Assembly: GCF_900116145.1 (NCBI RefSeq)
Contig: NZ_FPAB01000001.1
Span: 807,135 to 871,134, forward strand
Origin: Streptomyces harbinensis
GTDB taxonomy: Bacteria; Actinomycetota; Actinomycetes; Streptomycetales; Streptomycetaceae
Direction: 5' to 3'
Length of the DNA stretch: 64,000 nucleotides
How positions within the stretch are numbered: position 1 is the stretch's first letter; every line of letters starts with the position of its first letter. Positions 34,476 through 42,168 of this stretch are shown here, in pieces. Under the pieces are notes generated by a model that did not search any database, had not been told where the DNA came from, and saw only the letters and a list, made by a program, of their open reading frames with translations. Made by a program: the position numbers and the translations under genes.

Positions 34476-34811
34476 TCAGCCGAAGACGGTGTTGTTCGCG
34501 ATGGCCGGGTCGCTGTGCACCCGGGAGAGGATCGACGCGGCCTCGGCGTCGGTCTCGCGGCCCTGGGCGGAGGTGAGGCCCAGGTCCCGGGACAGCCCTT
34601 CGAGCGCCTCGGCGAGGGCCTGGCCGTTGCGCCCCAGGTTCTCGTAGGTCTCGACGCCCTGTGCGGTGCCGCCGCCCTGGTACCCGACGGTCAGCGCCTC
34701 GCCCTGCCCGCCGATGCCCCGCGCGACGTCCTGCATGTCCCGGAACGCCTGGTCGATGATCGCCTCGACCCGCTCGACCTCTTCCGGTGAAAGCTTGACT
34801 TCGTCGCTCAT
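34476..34811 (-). CDS. WXG100-family-like protein (first of the pair)
   Basis: The 111-aa protein starts at 34811 with GGGAG upstream. Helix one (SPEEVERVEAIIDQAFRDMQ) leads to a turn GYQGGGTAQG, where Y-Q-G takes the place of the W-x-G motif, and a second helix (LGRNGQALAEALEGLSRDLG). There is no tryptophan in the protein. It heads the ESX operon, directly downstream of the SARP-type regulator gene. The role is a secreted substrate or co-substrate of the EccC-driven machine. Confidence 0.8.
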   Translation of the reverse strand: MSDEVKLSPEEVERVEAIIDQAFRDMQDVARGIGGQGEALTVGYQGGGTAQGVETYENLGRNGQALAEALEGLSRDLGLTSAQGRETDAEAASILSRVHSDPAIANNTVFG

Positions 34812-34930
34812 GAGATCTCCCTCTCCGCACTGTTCGCGTGTGCGACGCACTGGAAGTGCGCAACGCCCTGATGCATCGTGGCACCGCGCCCTGCTCCACC
34901 GTAGGGAGAGCGCGTAGCAGCGGCGTATCA

Positions 34931-34951
34931 GATCGGTGGGAGGGGCCGATC
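34931..34951 (-). terminator. Small hairpin after the SARP-type regulator gene
   Basis: GATCGG and CCGATC form a 6-bp stem around a 9-nt loop, about 27 bp beyond the regulator's stop. There is no T-run, so termination here is uncertain. The 166-bp gap to the esx-like start must also hold the ESX operon promoter. Confidence 0.35.
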
Positions 34952-34977
34952 GGGGTGGATTCGCACCCCTTGACGGG

Positions 34978-37824
34978 TCAGCCGATCGCGTACCGCTCCT
35001 CGACCCGTACCCGCAGATGAAGGTTCTCGCGGCTGTTCAGGTCGTCGAGCACGGCTTTCGCCCGCGATTCCTCGGCCCGCGCGGCCTCTTCGCGTCCGAG
35101 CCCGCGCAAAGCGGCTGCCAGCCAGGTGCGTTGCTGGGCGGCCACGAACGGGTCGAAGGGCTGCTCGGCCGAATGCCGCAGCGCCCGGTTCGCCCAGCGC
35201 GCCGCTTCCTCGAACTCCCGGGTCTCCAGGTGGTACTCGGCCAGCAGTCCCGCCGCCATCGTGCGCTCGTACGGCACCGTGACGGCCTCGTAGTTGGAGG
35301 TGAACAGCCGGTACGCCTGGTCGTGCTCGCCCAGATAGAGGTGGCAGCGGCCGAGATTGTTGACGATCTGGGCGCGGGAGTCCGTGTTCCCCAGCTCCTC
35401 CGCCTCGGCCAGCGCACGGTGCCCCACGTCCACCGCCTCCGCCAGCCGGCCCGAGGAACCGAGGGTCGGCACCATGTTCATCATGGTGCCCAGCGCCTCC
35501 TCACGGTCCCCCAGCGCCCGGAACAGCCTCGTCGCCCGCTCCAGCAACTCCATCCCGCGCGGGGCCTCGCCCTGCTGGCCGGCCGCCTTGCCCAGTTGCC
35601 CGTACGCCACGGCCTGGGCGAACACATCGCCCTGCCGCTCGCCCACCGCCAGCGCCAGTTCGCACAGCCGCCGCTGCGCCCGCCAGCTCAGCCGCAGCCC
35701 GAGGTAGGTCTCCAGCGCCCGGACGCTCTCCAGCGCGAAGCACGACAGCGGGCGCCCGGCCAGTTCCTCACCGCTGTCGAACTCCGGCTCCGCCAGTTGG
35801 GCGGCCAGCGCCAGCACGTCCTCCAGAACCTCGTCCGTCCACGGCAGCGACTCGTCCACGGAGCGGAACGAGCGGCCCTTCGCGAACCGCGCCGCCCCCT
35901 GCGCGTACCGGGTGGCGAAGTGCCGCGCCAGCGCCAGCGGGGCGTTCGAGCGGTGCAGCGACCCCACGCACCAGCGGGCCAGCCCGGCCAGTGCCTCCCG
36001 CGACCGTTGTGGCGGCAGCCGGTCCGCCTGCCAGACCGCCGCCGACCGCACGAGATCGTGCAGTACGTACACCCCCGGCCGCGGCGAGGTGGCGATCTGG
36101 GCGTCGGCCAGCCGCTCCAGCGCCTCCCGTGCCCGGGGCACCGGGCAGCCGGCCAGCTCCGCCACCGCCTCCGGGCTGTAGGAGAGAACCGCGGCCGTGC
36201 CCAGCAGCGGGAAGACCCGGGCCGCCGGTACGTCCCCCAGCTGCTCGATACTTACCGTCAGACTGGTCCGCAGGTCGAGGTCGTCCACGGACAGTTCGTC
36301 CATCCGCAGCCGCTCGTCGCGCAGCACCGCCGTCCAGTCCGCGACGCTCCACCGCGGCCTGGCCGCCATCCGGGTGGCGATGATGCGCAGCGCCAGCGGG
36401 AGATGTCCGCACAGCTCGACCAGCTTCTCCCACTGCGCGGGGGTACCGCGCTCGGCGGACCCCTCGGCGATGGCCTGGACGAAGGCGATGGCATCGGCCG
36501 TGGACAGCGTGGACAGATGCAGATGGTGCCCGCCGTGCACCCCCGTCAGCGCGGCGCGGCTGGTGACCAGCGCCGCGCAGCCCGGCTCGGCCGGCAGCAG
36601 CTCGGAGATCTGCGCCGAGTCCAGCGCGTTGTCCAGCAGCACCAGCATCCGGCGGCCGGTGAACCACTCCTGGTAGTACGCCGCCGCCGCGACCGGGTCG
36701 GCCGGGATCTCCTTGACCGCGGCACCCAGCGAGGCCAGCAGGCGCTGGCGTGCCTCGGCCGGCGACAGCGGCGCGTTGCGCGGGTCGGCGCCGCGCAGGT
36801 CCACGTAGAGCAGCCCGTCGGGGAAGCGGTCGGCCACCTCCCGGGCGGCGCGGACCGCCAGCGCGGACTTGCCGACCCCGCCGGGGCCGTCGATGAGACA
36901 GACCGCCGGTGCCGCCACCGCGTCGCTCAGCCGGGCACGGATCCGGCCCAGTTCGACGGCGCGCGCGACGAAGGTGGCGATGGCCGGCGGGAACGCCGCC
37001 CGTCCGCGTGCCGGGAGGGGGGCGGGCGCCGGCGCCGCCGCCGCGGCGTCAGCCGCCCGGACGGGCTCGGCCACGGACGCCGGCCGCGCGGCCGGCACGT
37101 CCCCGCGCAGGATCAGCGTCTCCAGCTCGCGCAGTTCGCCGCCCGGCTCGATGCCCAGCTCCTCGACCAGCCGCTGCCGGGCCTCGCGGTACACCGACAG
37201 GGCCTCGGCCGTGCGCCCGGTCCGGTACAGGGCCAGCATCAACTGCCGCACCAGCCGCTCCCGCAGCGGATGCGCGCGGGCCATCGTGGCGATCTCGTCC
37301 ACGACCGGCCCGTGCTCGCCGAGGCCGAGCTTCAGCTCGAAGCGCTCCTCCACGGCGGTCAGATACAGCTCCGTCAGCCGGGGCCGCTCCACGGTGCGCA
37401 GCGGACAGTCCGGCAGATCGGACAGCGGCGTGCCACGCCACAGCCGTACCGCCCCGTCCAGCAGCGCCGCGGCGCCGGCCGGCTCGTGCCCGGCCAGCTC
37501 GCGCGACCGGCCCAGGGCGGCGCGCAGCCGGCCCTGATCGGTCTCCTCCTCCCGGACCTGAAGCTGGTATCCGCCCGGGACGGTGCGCAGCGGCTCCCCG
37601 GGGAGGAGCTTGCGCAGCCGCATGACGTAATTGCGCAGGGTGGTGCGGGCTGTGAGGGGCACATGGGCGCCCCACAGCTGCTCGGCCAGCTCGTCCACCG
37701 GCACCACCTGTCCGGGGTGCAGGGCGAGCGCGGCCAGCGTGGCCCGCAGCATGGGAGCGCTCACGCCGATCTCGCGCCCGCCATCGGTCCGCACCTCCAG
37801 CGGTCCGAGCAGCCGGATGTCCAT
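34978..37824 (-). CDS. AfsR/SARP-family regulator with NB-ARC and TPR domains
   Basis: The 948-aa protein has an OmpR-type winged helix (about residues 1-95: MDIRLLGPLEVRTDGG, TLRNYVMRLRKLLPGE, VPGGYQLQV), a bacterial transcriptional activator domain (about 97-240), an NB-ARC ATPase with Walker A GPGGVGKSALAV (about 315) and LVLLDNALD, and a C-terminal tetratricopeptide region (about 690-948). This is the AfsR architecture. Such proteins activate transcription at direct repeats near -35 in response to an unknown signal and ATP. It sits directly upstream of the ESX operon in the same orientation with a 166-bp gap, so it is the likely local activator of type VII secretion. That is inference from position. 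Confidence 0.93.
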   Translation of the reverse strand: MDIRLLGPLEVRTDGGREIGVSAPMLRATLAALALHPGQVVPVDELAEQLWGAHVPLTARTTLRNYVMRLRKLLPGEPLRTVPGGYQLQVREEETDQGRLRAALGRSRELAGHEPAGAAALLDGAVRLWRGTPLSDLPDCPLRTVERPRLTELYLTAVEERFELKLGLGEHGPVVDEIATMARAHPLRERLVRQLMLALYRTGRTAEALSVYREARQRLVEELGIEPGGELRELETLILRGDVPAARPASVAEPVRAADAAAAAPAPAPLPARGRAAFPPAIATFVARAVELGRIRARLSDAVAAPAVCLIDGPGGVGKSALAVRAAREVADRFPDGLLYVDLRGADPRNAPLSPAEARQRLLASLGAAVKEIPADPVAAAAYYQEWFTGRRMLVLLDNALDSAQISELLPAEPGCAALVTSRAALTGVHGGHHLHLSTLSTADAIAFVQAIAEGSAERGTPAQWEKLVELCGHLPLALRIIATRMAARPRWSVADWTAVLRDERLRMDELSVDDLDLRTSLTVSIEQLGDVPAARVFPLLGTAAVLSYSPEAVAELAGCPVPRAREALERLADAQIATSPRPGVYVLHDLVRSAAVWQADRLPPQRSREALAGLARWCVGSLHRSNAPLALARHFATRYAQGAARFAKGRSFRSVDESLPWTDEVLEDVLALAAQLAEPEFDSGEELAGRPLSCFALESVRALETYLGLRLSWRAQRRLCELALAVGERQGDVFAQAVAYGQLGKAAGQQGEAPRGMELLERATRLFRALGDREEALGTMMNMVPTLGSSGRLAEAVDVGHRALAEAEELGNTDSRAQIVNNLGRCHLYLGEHDQAYRLFTSNYEAVTVPYERTMAAGLLAEYHLETREFEEAARWANRALRHSAEQPFDPFVAAQQRTWLAAALRGLGREEAARAEESRAKAVLDDLNSRENLHLRVRVEERYAIG

Positions 37825-37969
37825 GAATCCCCCAACCGGTCACCCCGCCGCGTGGTCAGCGCGGCGGAAGCTGGTGCTGTCCCGCGCCATTCTCCCGCAC
37901 CTCACCGACGACGGCGCCGGGCCGTCAGCACACCCGGTCCCCGGGCCCGTTGACGGCAGGCGCGCGAGC

Positions 37970-38308
37970 TCAGTCCCCTTCCGGCGCGTCGGTCCCTCCT
38001 GCGGCGCGGCGGTATTCGGCGTTGATGCGCTGGGCTTCTTCGAGCTGGTCCTCAAGGATGACGATGCGGCAGGCGGCCTCGATGGGGGTGCCCTGGTCGA
38101 CGAGTTCCCGGGCCCGGGCCGCGATGCGCAGTTGGTACCGGGAGTAGCGGCGGTGGCCGCCCTCCGAACGGAGCGGGGTGATCAGCCTGGCCTCGCCGAG
38201 GGCGCGGAGGAACTGGGGGGTGGTGCCGAGCATCGCGGCGGCCCGCCCCATGGTGTAGGCCGGGTAATCGTCGTCGTCGAGACGGCCGAAGGTGTCGTCC
38301 GCTGTCAT
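37970..38308 (-). CDS. MerR-like helix-turn-helix regulator
   Basis: The 112-aa protein has a MerR-type N-terminal HTH (YTMGRAAAMLGTTPQFLRAL, then GEARLITPLRSEGGHRRYSR) and a short C-terminal coiled-coil (ACRIVILEDQLEEAQRINAE). There is no effector domain with cysteines. GAGAGG precedes the ATG. A 38-bp perfect palindrome begins 22 bp upstream. It lies on the same strand as the DEAD-box helicase and cold-shock genes further upstream, separated by about 690 bp. It may belong to the same cold- or stress-response neighbourhood. Confidence 0.9.
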   Translation of the reverse strand: MTADDTFGRLDDDDYPAYTMGRAAAMLGTTPQFLRALGEARLITPLRSEGGHRRYSRYQLRIAARARELVDQGTPIEAACRIVILEDQLEEAQRINAEYRRAAGGTDAPEGD

Positions 38309-38329
38309 CTTGCCTCTCTGGGGAACGCT

Positions 38330-38367
38330 TTCAGGGCCCTGGTGCCGTACGGCACCAGGGCCCTGAA
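38330..38367. repeat. 38-bp perfect palindrome next to the MerR-like start
   Basis: The 19-nt half TTCAGGGCCCTGGTGCCGT is followed immediately by its exact reverse complement, with no spacer. In RNA of either strand it would form a very stable hairpin, and as DNA it could be a cruciform or a dimer-binding site. It lies between the MerR-like start codon (38308) and any upstream promoter. It could be an operator, attenuator or terminator. Confidence 0.8.
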
Positions 38368-38591
38368 GGAACTGCTACACCATGTGCCGGTCTCGTCGTG
38401 CGCCGGCTCATGTCTTCCGCCGGCCCACCCGGTCACGGATGGGGAACGCGGGATCGGGACGCGTGACCGGAGACCACCTGCCTGTCGATGTCCTGCGGAA
38501 CCCGGGCTCCATCCGCCGCCCGGGCGATCCCGATGGCGCTGATCCTCCATTCTTCCTTCCGGACCCATCACTTACCAAACGGGTACTGCGT

Positions 38592-38618
38592 GCTGCCGGC
38601 GCCGAGGGCGCCGGCAGC
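38592..38618. terminator. Strong hairpin, 12-bp perfect stem
   Basis: GCTGCCGGCGCC and its complement flank the loop GAG. The stem is all but one pair G-C/C-G rich and very stable. No T-run follows on either strand, so it is a factor-assisted terminator or RNA structural element. It lies between the helicase and MerR-like genes. Confidence 0.5.
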
Positions 38619-38753
38619 GCTACCACTCGCGGCGACCCCTGATCACTGCGGGCCACCCGGTGCGGCCGTCAGCCCCGTCGCCATCCAGCAACCCGGCTCC
38701 GGAACTCCACCGCCGCACCGTCCTGCGTACTGCCTGTACTGCTGGGTACTGCT

Positions 38754-38778
38754 GCCCGGCAGTTCATCCCTGCCGGGC
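38754..38778 (+). terminator. Hairpin with 9-bp stem followed by pyrimidines
   Basis: GCCCGGCAG and CTGCCGGGC pair around TTCATCC, followed on the plus strand by CTTCTT. It could terminate a plus-strand transcript, although no plus-strand gene is recognised here. Confidence 0.4.
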
Positions 38779-38907
38779 CTTCTTGGATCTCCACTACAAG
38801 AAAAACTTTAATCGCGCCAGAACCGAATGTCTACTCCGGCGAGGATAGATTTTCGCTTGGCCGGAGGTGAGATAGTCGTGAGCCGCCGACCGCGGGCCGC
38901 AAACGCG

Positions 38908-38940
38908 CCGACCCCCGCCGCCAGGGGCGACAGGGGTCGG
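38908..38940 (-). terminator. Probable terminator of the DEAD-box helicase gene
   Basis: CCGACCCC and GGGGTCGG pair across a 17-nt loop, 59 bp past the helicase stop (38999). On the minus strand the stem is followed by CGCGTTTGC, a weak T-tract. Confidence 0.5.
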
Positions 38941-38998
38941 GGTGGCCTTGCGGCCGGTTGCTGCGGGAACCTCGGATCCGGCGGGACGTTATCCGTGC

Positions 38999-40483
38999 CT
39001 AAGCGGCCGCTGACATGCGGGCGGCCGCGCGCCGGGCCGGCGCGGAAGAGCGGCGCCTGCCCCGGGAGGACGAACCGGACCTGGGTCCCGCCGCGGCCGG
39101 GGCCGCGACCACGACCGGGATACCGGAGGGGGCCTGGGCCCCGGTGATCCGGCTCAGAGCCTCACCACCCGGGCGGACCTGCGTGGTGTGCGGCCGGATC
39201 CTCGCGTCCGCCATGAGCCGGACCATCGCCCGCCGCTGGTTCGGGGTGACCAGGGTGACGACGCTGCCGGACTCGCCGGCGCGGGCGGTCCGGCCACCGC
39301 GGTGGAGGTAGTCCTTGTGGTCGGTCGGCGGATCGACGTTGACCACCAGGTCGAGTTGGTCGACGTGGATGCCGCGCGCCGCGACGTTCGTCGCCACCAG
39401 CACACCGACCTCCCCGGTCTTGAACTGGGCGAGCGTCCGGGTCCGCTGCGACTGCGACTTGCCGCCGTGCAGCGCGGCCGCCCGGACACCGCTCCTGAGC
39501 AGGTCCCGGACCAGCCGGTCCACACCGTGCTTGGTGTCCAGGAACATGATCACGCGGCCGTCCCGGGCGGCGATCTCGACCGTGGCAGCACGCTTGTCGG
39601 TGTCCTGGAGGTGCAGGACGTGATGCTCCATGGTCGTGACCGCGCCGGCCGACGGGTCGACCGAGTGCACGACGGGGTCCGTCAGATAGCGGCGCACGAG
39701 CAGATCGACGTTGCGGTCCAGGGTGGCGGAGAACAGCATCCGCTGCCCCTCGGGGCGCACCTGGTCGAGCAGCGCGGTGACCTGCGGCATGAAGCCCATG
39801 TCGGCCATCTGGTCGGCCTCGTCCAGCACCGTGATCTCCACCTGGTCCAGCCGGCAGTCGCCCCGGGCCATGAGGTCCTTGAGGCGCCCCGGGGTCGCGA
39901 CCACGACCTCCGCCCCGCCGCGCAGCGCACCGGCCTGCTTGCCGATGGACAGCCCGCCGACCACCGTGGCGAGCCGCAGCCCGACGGACCGGGCGTACGG
40001 CGTGAGCGCGGCCGTCACCTGCTGCGCCAGCTCACGCGTCGGCACGAGCACCAGCCCTCGTGGCCGGCGGGCTTCGGCACGCCGCCCCGCGGTGCGGGCC
40101 AGCAGCGCGAGGCCGAAAGCGAGGGTCTTGCCGGAGCCGGTGCGCCCGCGCCCCAGGACGTCGCGGCCGGCCAGGGAGTTCGGCAGCGTCGCGCTCTGAA
40201 TCGGGAAGGGTGCCGTCATCCCCTGCCGGCCCAGTTCGGCCAGGAGAGGGCCTGGCATGCCGAGATCCGCGAATGCCTCGGCCGCGGGGAGCGCCGGGGT
40301 GATCGTCTCGGGAAGGGCGAACTCACCCTTGAGCGCCGTACCCCGACGGCCGTGACCGGCCGGCCGGGCGGGCTCACCGGAGCGGCGCGCCGCCGGAGAA
40401 CCGGCACGGCTGCCGCCCTTGCCGGTGCCCGGTCCGGCCCTGCGGGGACGGCCGGAGTGATCGTTCGAACGGGTGCGGTTCAT
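38999..40483 (-). CDS. DEAD-box ATP-dependent RNA helicase
   Basis: The 494-aa protein has a basic, disordered N-terminus (about 60 residues, RNA-binding-like), then all helicase motifs: Q motif with MTAPFPIQSATLP, Walker A GRGRTGSGKTLAF, PTRELAQQ, TPGRL, VLDEADQM (DEAD), LFSATLD (SAT), VAARGIHVDQLDLV and HRGGRTARAG. It ends in a Ser/Arg-rich tail. It unwinds structured RNA, probably in cold adaptation or ribosome assembly; the cold-shock gene upstream supports this. GAGGAAGG precedes the ATG at 40483. The frame is open further upstream but that part is an AT-rich leader. Confidence 0.95.
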   Translation of the reverse strand: MNRTRSNDHSGRPRRAGPGTGKGGSRAGSPAARRSGEPARPAGHGRRGTALKGEFALPETITPALPAAEAFADLGMPGPLLAELGRQGMTAPFPIQSATLPNSLAGRDVLGRGRTGSGKTLAFGLALLARTAGRRAEARRPRGLVLVPTRELAQQVTAALTPYARSVGLRLATVVGGLSIGKQAGALRGGAEVVVATPGRLKDLMARGDCRLDQVEITVLDEADQMADMGFMPQVTALLDQVRPEGQRMLFSATLDRNVDLLVRRYLTDPVVHSVDPSAGAVTTMEHHVLHLQDTDKRAATVEIAARDGRVIMFLDTKHGVDRLVRDLLRSGVRAAALHGGKSQSQRTRTLAQFKTGEVGVLVATNVAARGIHVDQLDLVVNVDPPTDHKDYLHRGGRTARAGESGSVVTLVTPNQRRAMVRLMADARIRPHTTQVRPGGEALSRITGAQAPSGIPVVVAAPAAAGPRSGSSSRGRRRSSAPARRAAARMSAAA

Positions 40484-40748
40484 ACGGAACCTTCCTCGAT
40501 GCGGCACATGCCAAGGAATTCCGCAGCGATTCGCAGCCTGGAGAATTACAAGTATGAACCGGTGGCAGAATAAGGCCGCTCCGGGGCCGGCACGGCTGCA
40601 CGCGGCAACGGATGCGGAATTTTTTTTCTGGCGCACGGGGACGGGTATCGGACGTCCCACTCGCAGCATGACTTTTCAGAATGCGCCAGAATACTGAAAG
40701 GCCGGAGCGGAGTGCTCCCGGTCACCGGACGGATGAGGGCCGATACAC
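40484..40748 (-). promoter_or_regulatory. AT-rich leader/promoter region of the helicase gene
   Basis: This stretch holds the lowest G+C of the area, including runs of A/T near 40616-40628 and 40540-40560, between the helicase start and the terminator of the cold-shock gene. Cold-inducible helicase and csp genes often have long leaders that act as RNA thermosensors. I cannot place the transcription start. Confidence 0.4.
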
Positions 40749-40794
40749 AAAAAGCGCGGAGCTGGGCCCGCATCCCGGAGGAGACGGGCCCAGC
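40749..40794 (-). terminator. Intrinsic terminator of the cold-shock gene
   Basis: GCTGGGCCCG (40761-40770) and CGGGCCCAGC (40785-40794) form a 10-bp stem with 14-nt loop, 20 bp past the cold-shock stop. On the minus strand the stem is followed by CTCCGCGCTTTTTGTG, giving a five-T tract (complement of 40749-40753). Confidence 0.8.
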
Positions 40795-40813
40795 TGCCGC
40801 GTGCGCTTCTGTG

Positions 40814-41017
40814 TCAGGCCGGAACGATGTTCTCGGCGGTCGGGCCCTTCTGGCCCTGCGCGATGTCGAAGGTCACCTTCTGGCCTTCGAGCAGCTCACG
40901 GAAGCCCTGGGTGGCGATGTTCGAGTAGTGGGCGAACACATCGGCGCCGCCACCGTCCTGCTCGATGAAACCGAAACCCTTTTCGGCGTTGAACCACTTC
41001 ACGATGCCAGTAGCCAT
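40814..41017 (-). CDS. Cold-shock protein (CspA family)
   Basis: The 67-aa single-domain protein has both RNA-binding motifs, KGFGFIEQ (RNP1) and DVFAHYS (RNP2, V-F-x-H), after [14 protein letters not shown]. It binds single-stranded nucleic acid and keeps mRNA unstructured. GAGGAGATATGAC precedes the ATG; the frame is open for 249 nt upstream but the family start is unambiguous. It is followed by an intrinsic terminator and then the DEAD-box helicase gene on the same strand. Confidence 0.98.
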   Translation of the reverse strand: MATGIVKWFNAEKGFGFIEQDGGGADVFAHYSNIATQGFRELLEGQKVTFDIAQGQKGPTAENIVPA

Positions 41018-41389
41018 GTCATATCTCCTCGGGGCAGTATCCCGACGCCAGCAAGCACGCGGGCGTCGCATTGCCGCAATGATCAGCCCGCCCGGAAATG
41101 ACCGGAAATACAAAGGCGCTCCCGCCGGGCACAGGCGGACGGGGGCACTTGAAATTTCGGGAACCACAACTGCAACTGATAAGGACCGTAGCACACCGGA
41201 ACGGCGCGTGCGCGGCGAACAATTACTGTTTCCCCGTTGCCGCACAAACCCTACCGGCGCGTCCACTCACATTCTTATCTCTCGGGTGCAGATATGAGGA
41301 CACTCCGGAGGCAACATCGCGGGGCCCGGCCCCTCGGTGGGCACGGACAGCACCGCGTCGAAGCCGGCAGGCGCGGGCCGGAGCGGGCG
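41018..41389 (-). promoter_or_regulatory. 372-bp leader/promoter region of the cold-shock gene
   Basis: Relatively AT-rich, with no gene. It includes a small hairpin CATTGC-C-GCAATG (41069-41081). A long 5' untranslated leader is usual for cspA-type genes and probably occupies the part nearest 41017. The far end also receives the 3' end of the broken DUF1963-like gene. Confidence 0.45.
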
Positions 41390-42165
41390 TCATGCCCGGT
41401 CGACGTGCACGTACACCCGGTCGAAGCGCGAGGAGGCCAGGTCCTGGCGGCGGATCATCCAGCTGACGACGGCGGCGTCCAGCCCGCCGGCCCGCTCATC
41501 GCACCGCCAGGTGGCCAGCAGGGCCCAGTCGCCGCCGTCCGGCGCCTCGTCGCCGACGAGGCGCAGCGGGTCGTCGTTGATGACGACGGGGTGGGCGCCG
41601 AGCGCGAACGTCCAGGTCGGCCAGGAGCCGCCCACGTGCGTCCAGGCGCTCTCCAGTTCCTCGGCGAGTTCGTACTCCTCGTCGTCCGGGTCCTCCCACC
41701 TGGCCTCCGCGAAGCTCTCCGGCATCGGAGGGGACAGGTGGTGCCACATCGTGCGCATGTCCTGCGGCTCGAACGGCCCGCGCCCGGCCGTCACGCGCCG
41801 CACCGCCGCCGGTGTCCCGGCGGGGACATGGCGGACCGCGTCACTCATCGGGCCCCGCAGGCCCAACTCCGGGTCGGCGAAGAACAACAGGTGGCCCGCC
41901 GCCGGCAGCGGGAGCCCGGTGGCGCCCGGCGGTATCAGCGGGCAGTCGACGCGGGCGATCAGCGGGTGACACGGATCCGGCGCGTTGTCCGGCAGGACCG
42001 GATCGCCCCCATCCGCACCGCGAGCGGCCCGTCGCCGCCCTGAGCGACGAACGTGCCCGGCACAGTGGCCCGTATCCACGCCTCGGCCTCCCGCGCCGGC
42101 AGACCACGGGAGGCCGCCTCGGCGCGGAAGCGGTCCGCTCTGCCGGTGTTCCCGTCTTCGATCAC
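41390..42165 (-). pseudogene. DUF1963 (YwqG)-like gene broken by a one-base frameshift
   Basis: The 5' part (ATG 42165, MIEDGNTGRADRFRAEAASR) reads through GTFVAQGGDGPLAVRMG and then runs to a stop at 41959 in one frame. The 3' part continues in another frame as GDPVLPDNAPDPCHPLIARV, then LPAAGHLLFFADPELG and WTFALGAHPVVINDDPLRLV, to 41390. The two join cleanly if one base is added in the C-run at 42006-42010 (G-run on the coding strand). The joined protein (about 257 aa) looks like DUF1963, whose usual pattern is GG-x-P-x-LP-x-W ... PL-x-F-x-A ... GxLxFFxD. It is a recent pseudogene or a homopolymer sequencing error. Confidence 0.72.
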
Positions 42166-42168
42166 GGC

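Larger units (their letters stand above)
38368..38998. other. 631-bp intergenic region with several hairpins
   Basis: No convincing protein gene: three or four frames of 80-107 codons exist but lack family features and codon bias. It holds a 12-bp perfect stem with GAG loop (38592-38618), a 9-bp stem (38754-38778) and an AT-rich patch near 38795-38860. A minus-strand frame of 88 codons (38571-38305) ends in ATGA overlap with the MerR-like start, but its last third is just the palindrome. A small RNA is possible. Confidence 0.5.

Noticed and set aside
34936..37953. 1005-codon plus-strand frame opposite the SARP-type gene
   Set aside because: Shadow of the regulator; low-complexity Arg/Gln/Pro-rich translation.
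38305..38571. 88-codon minus-strand frame whose stop overlaps the MerR-like start (ATGA)
   Set aside because: Tempting as a leader peptide, but the last third is only the translated palindrome and the rest has no coding bias or family.
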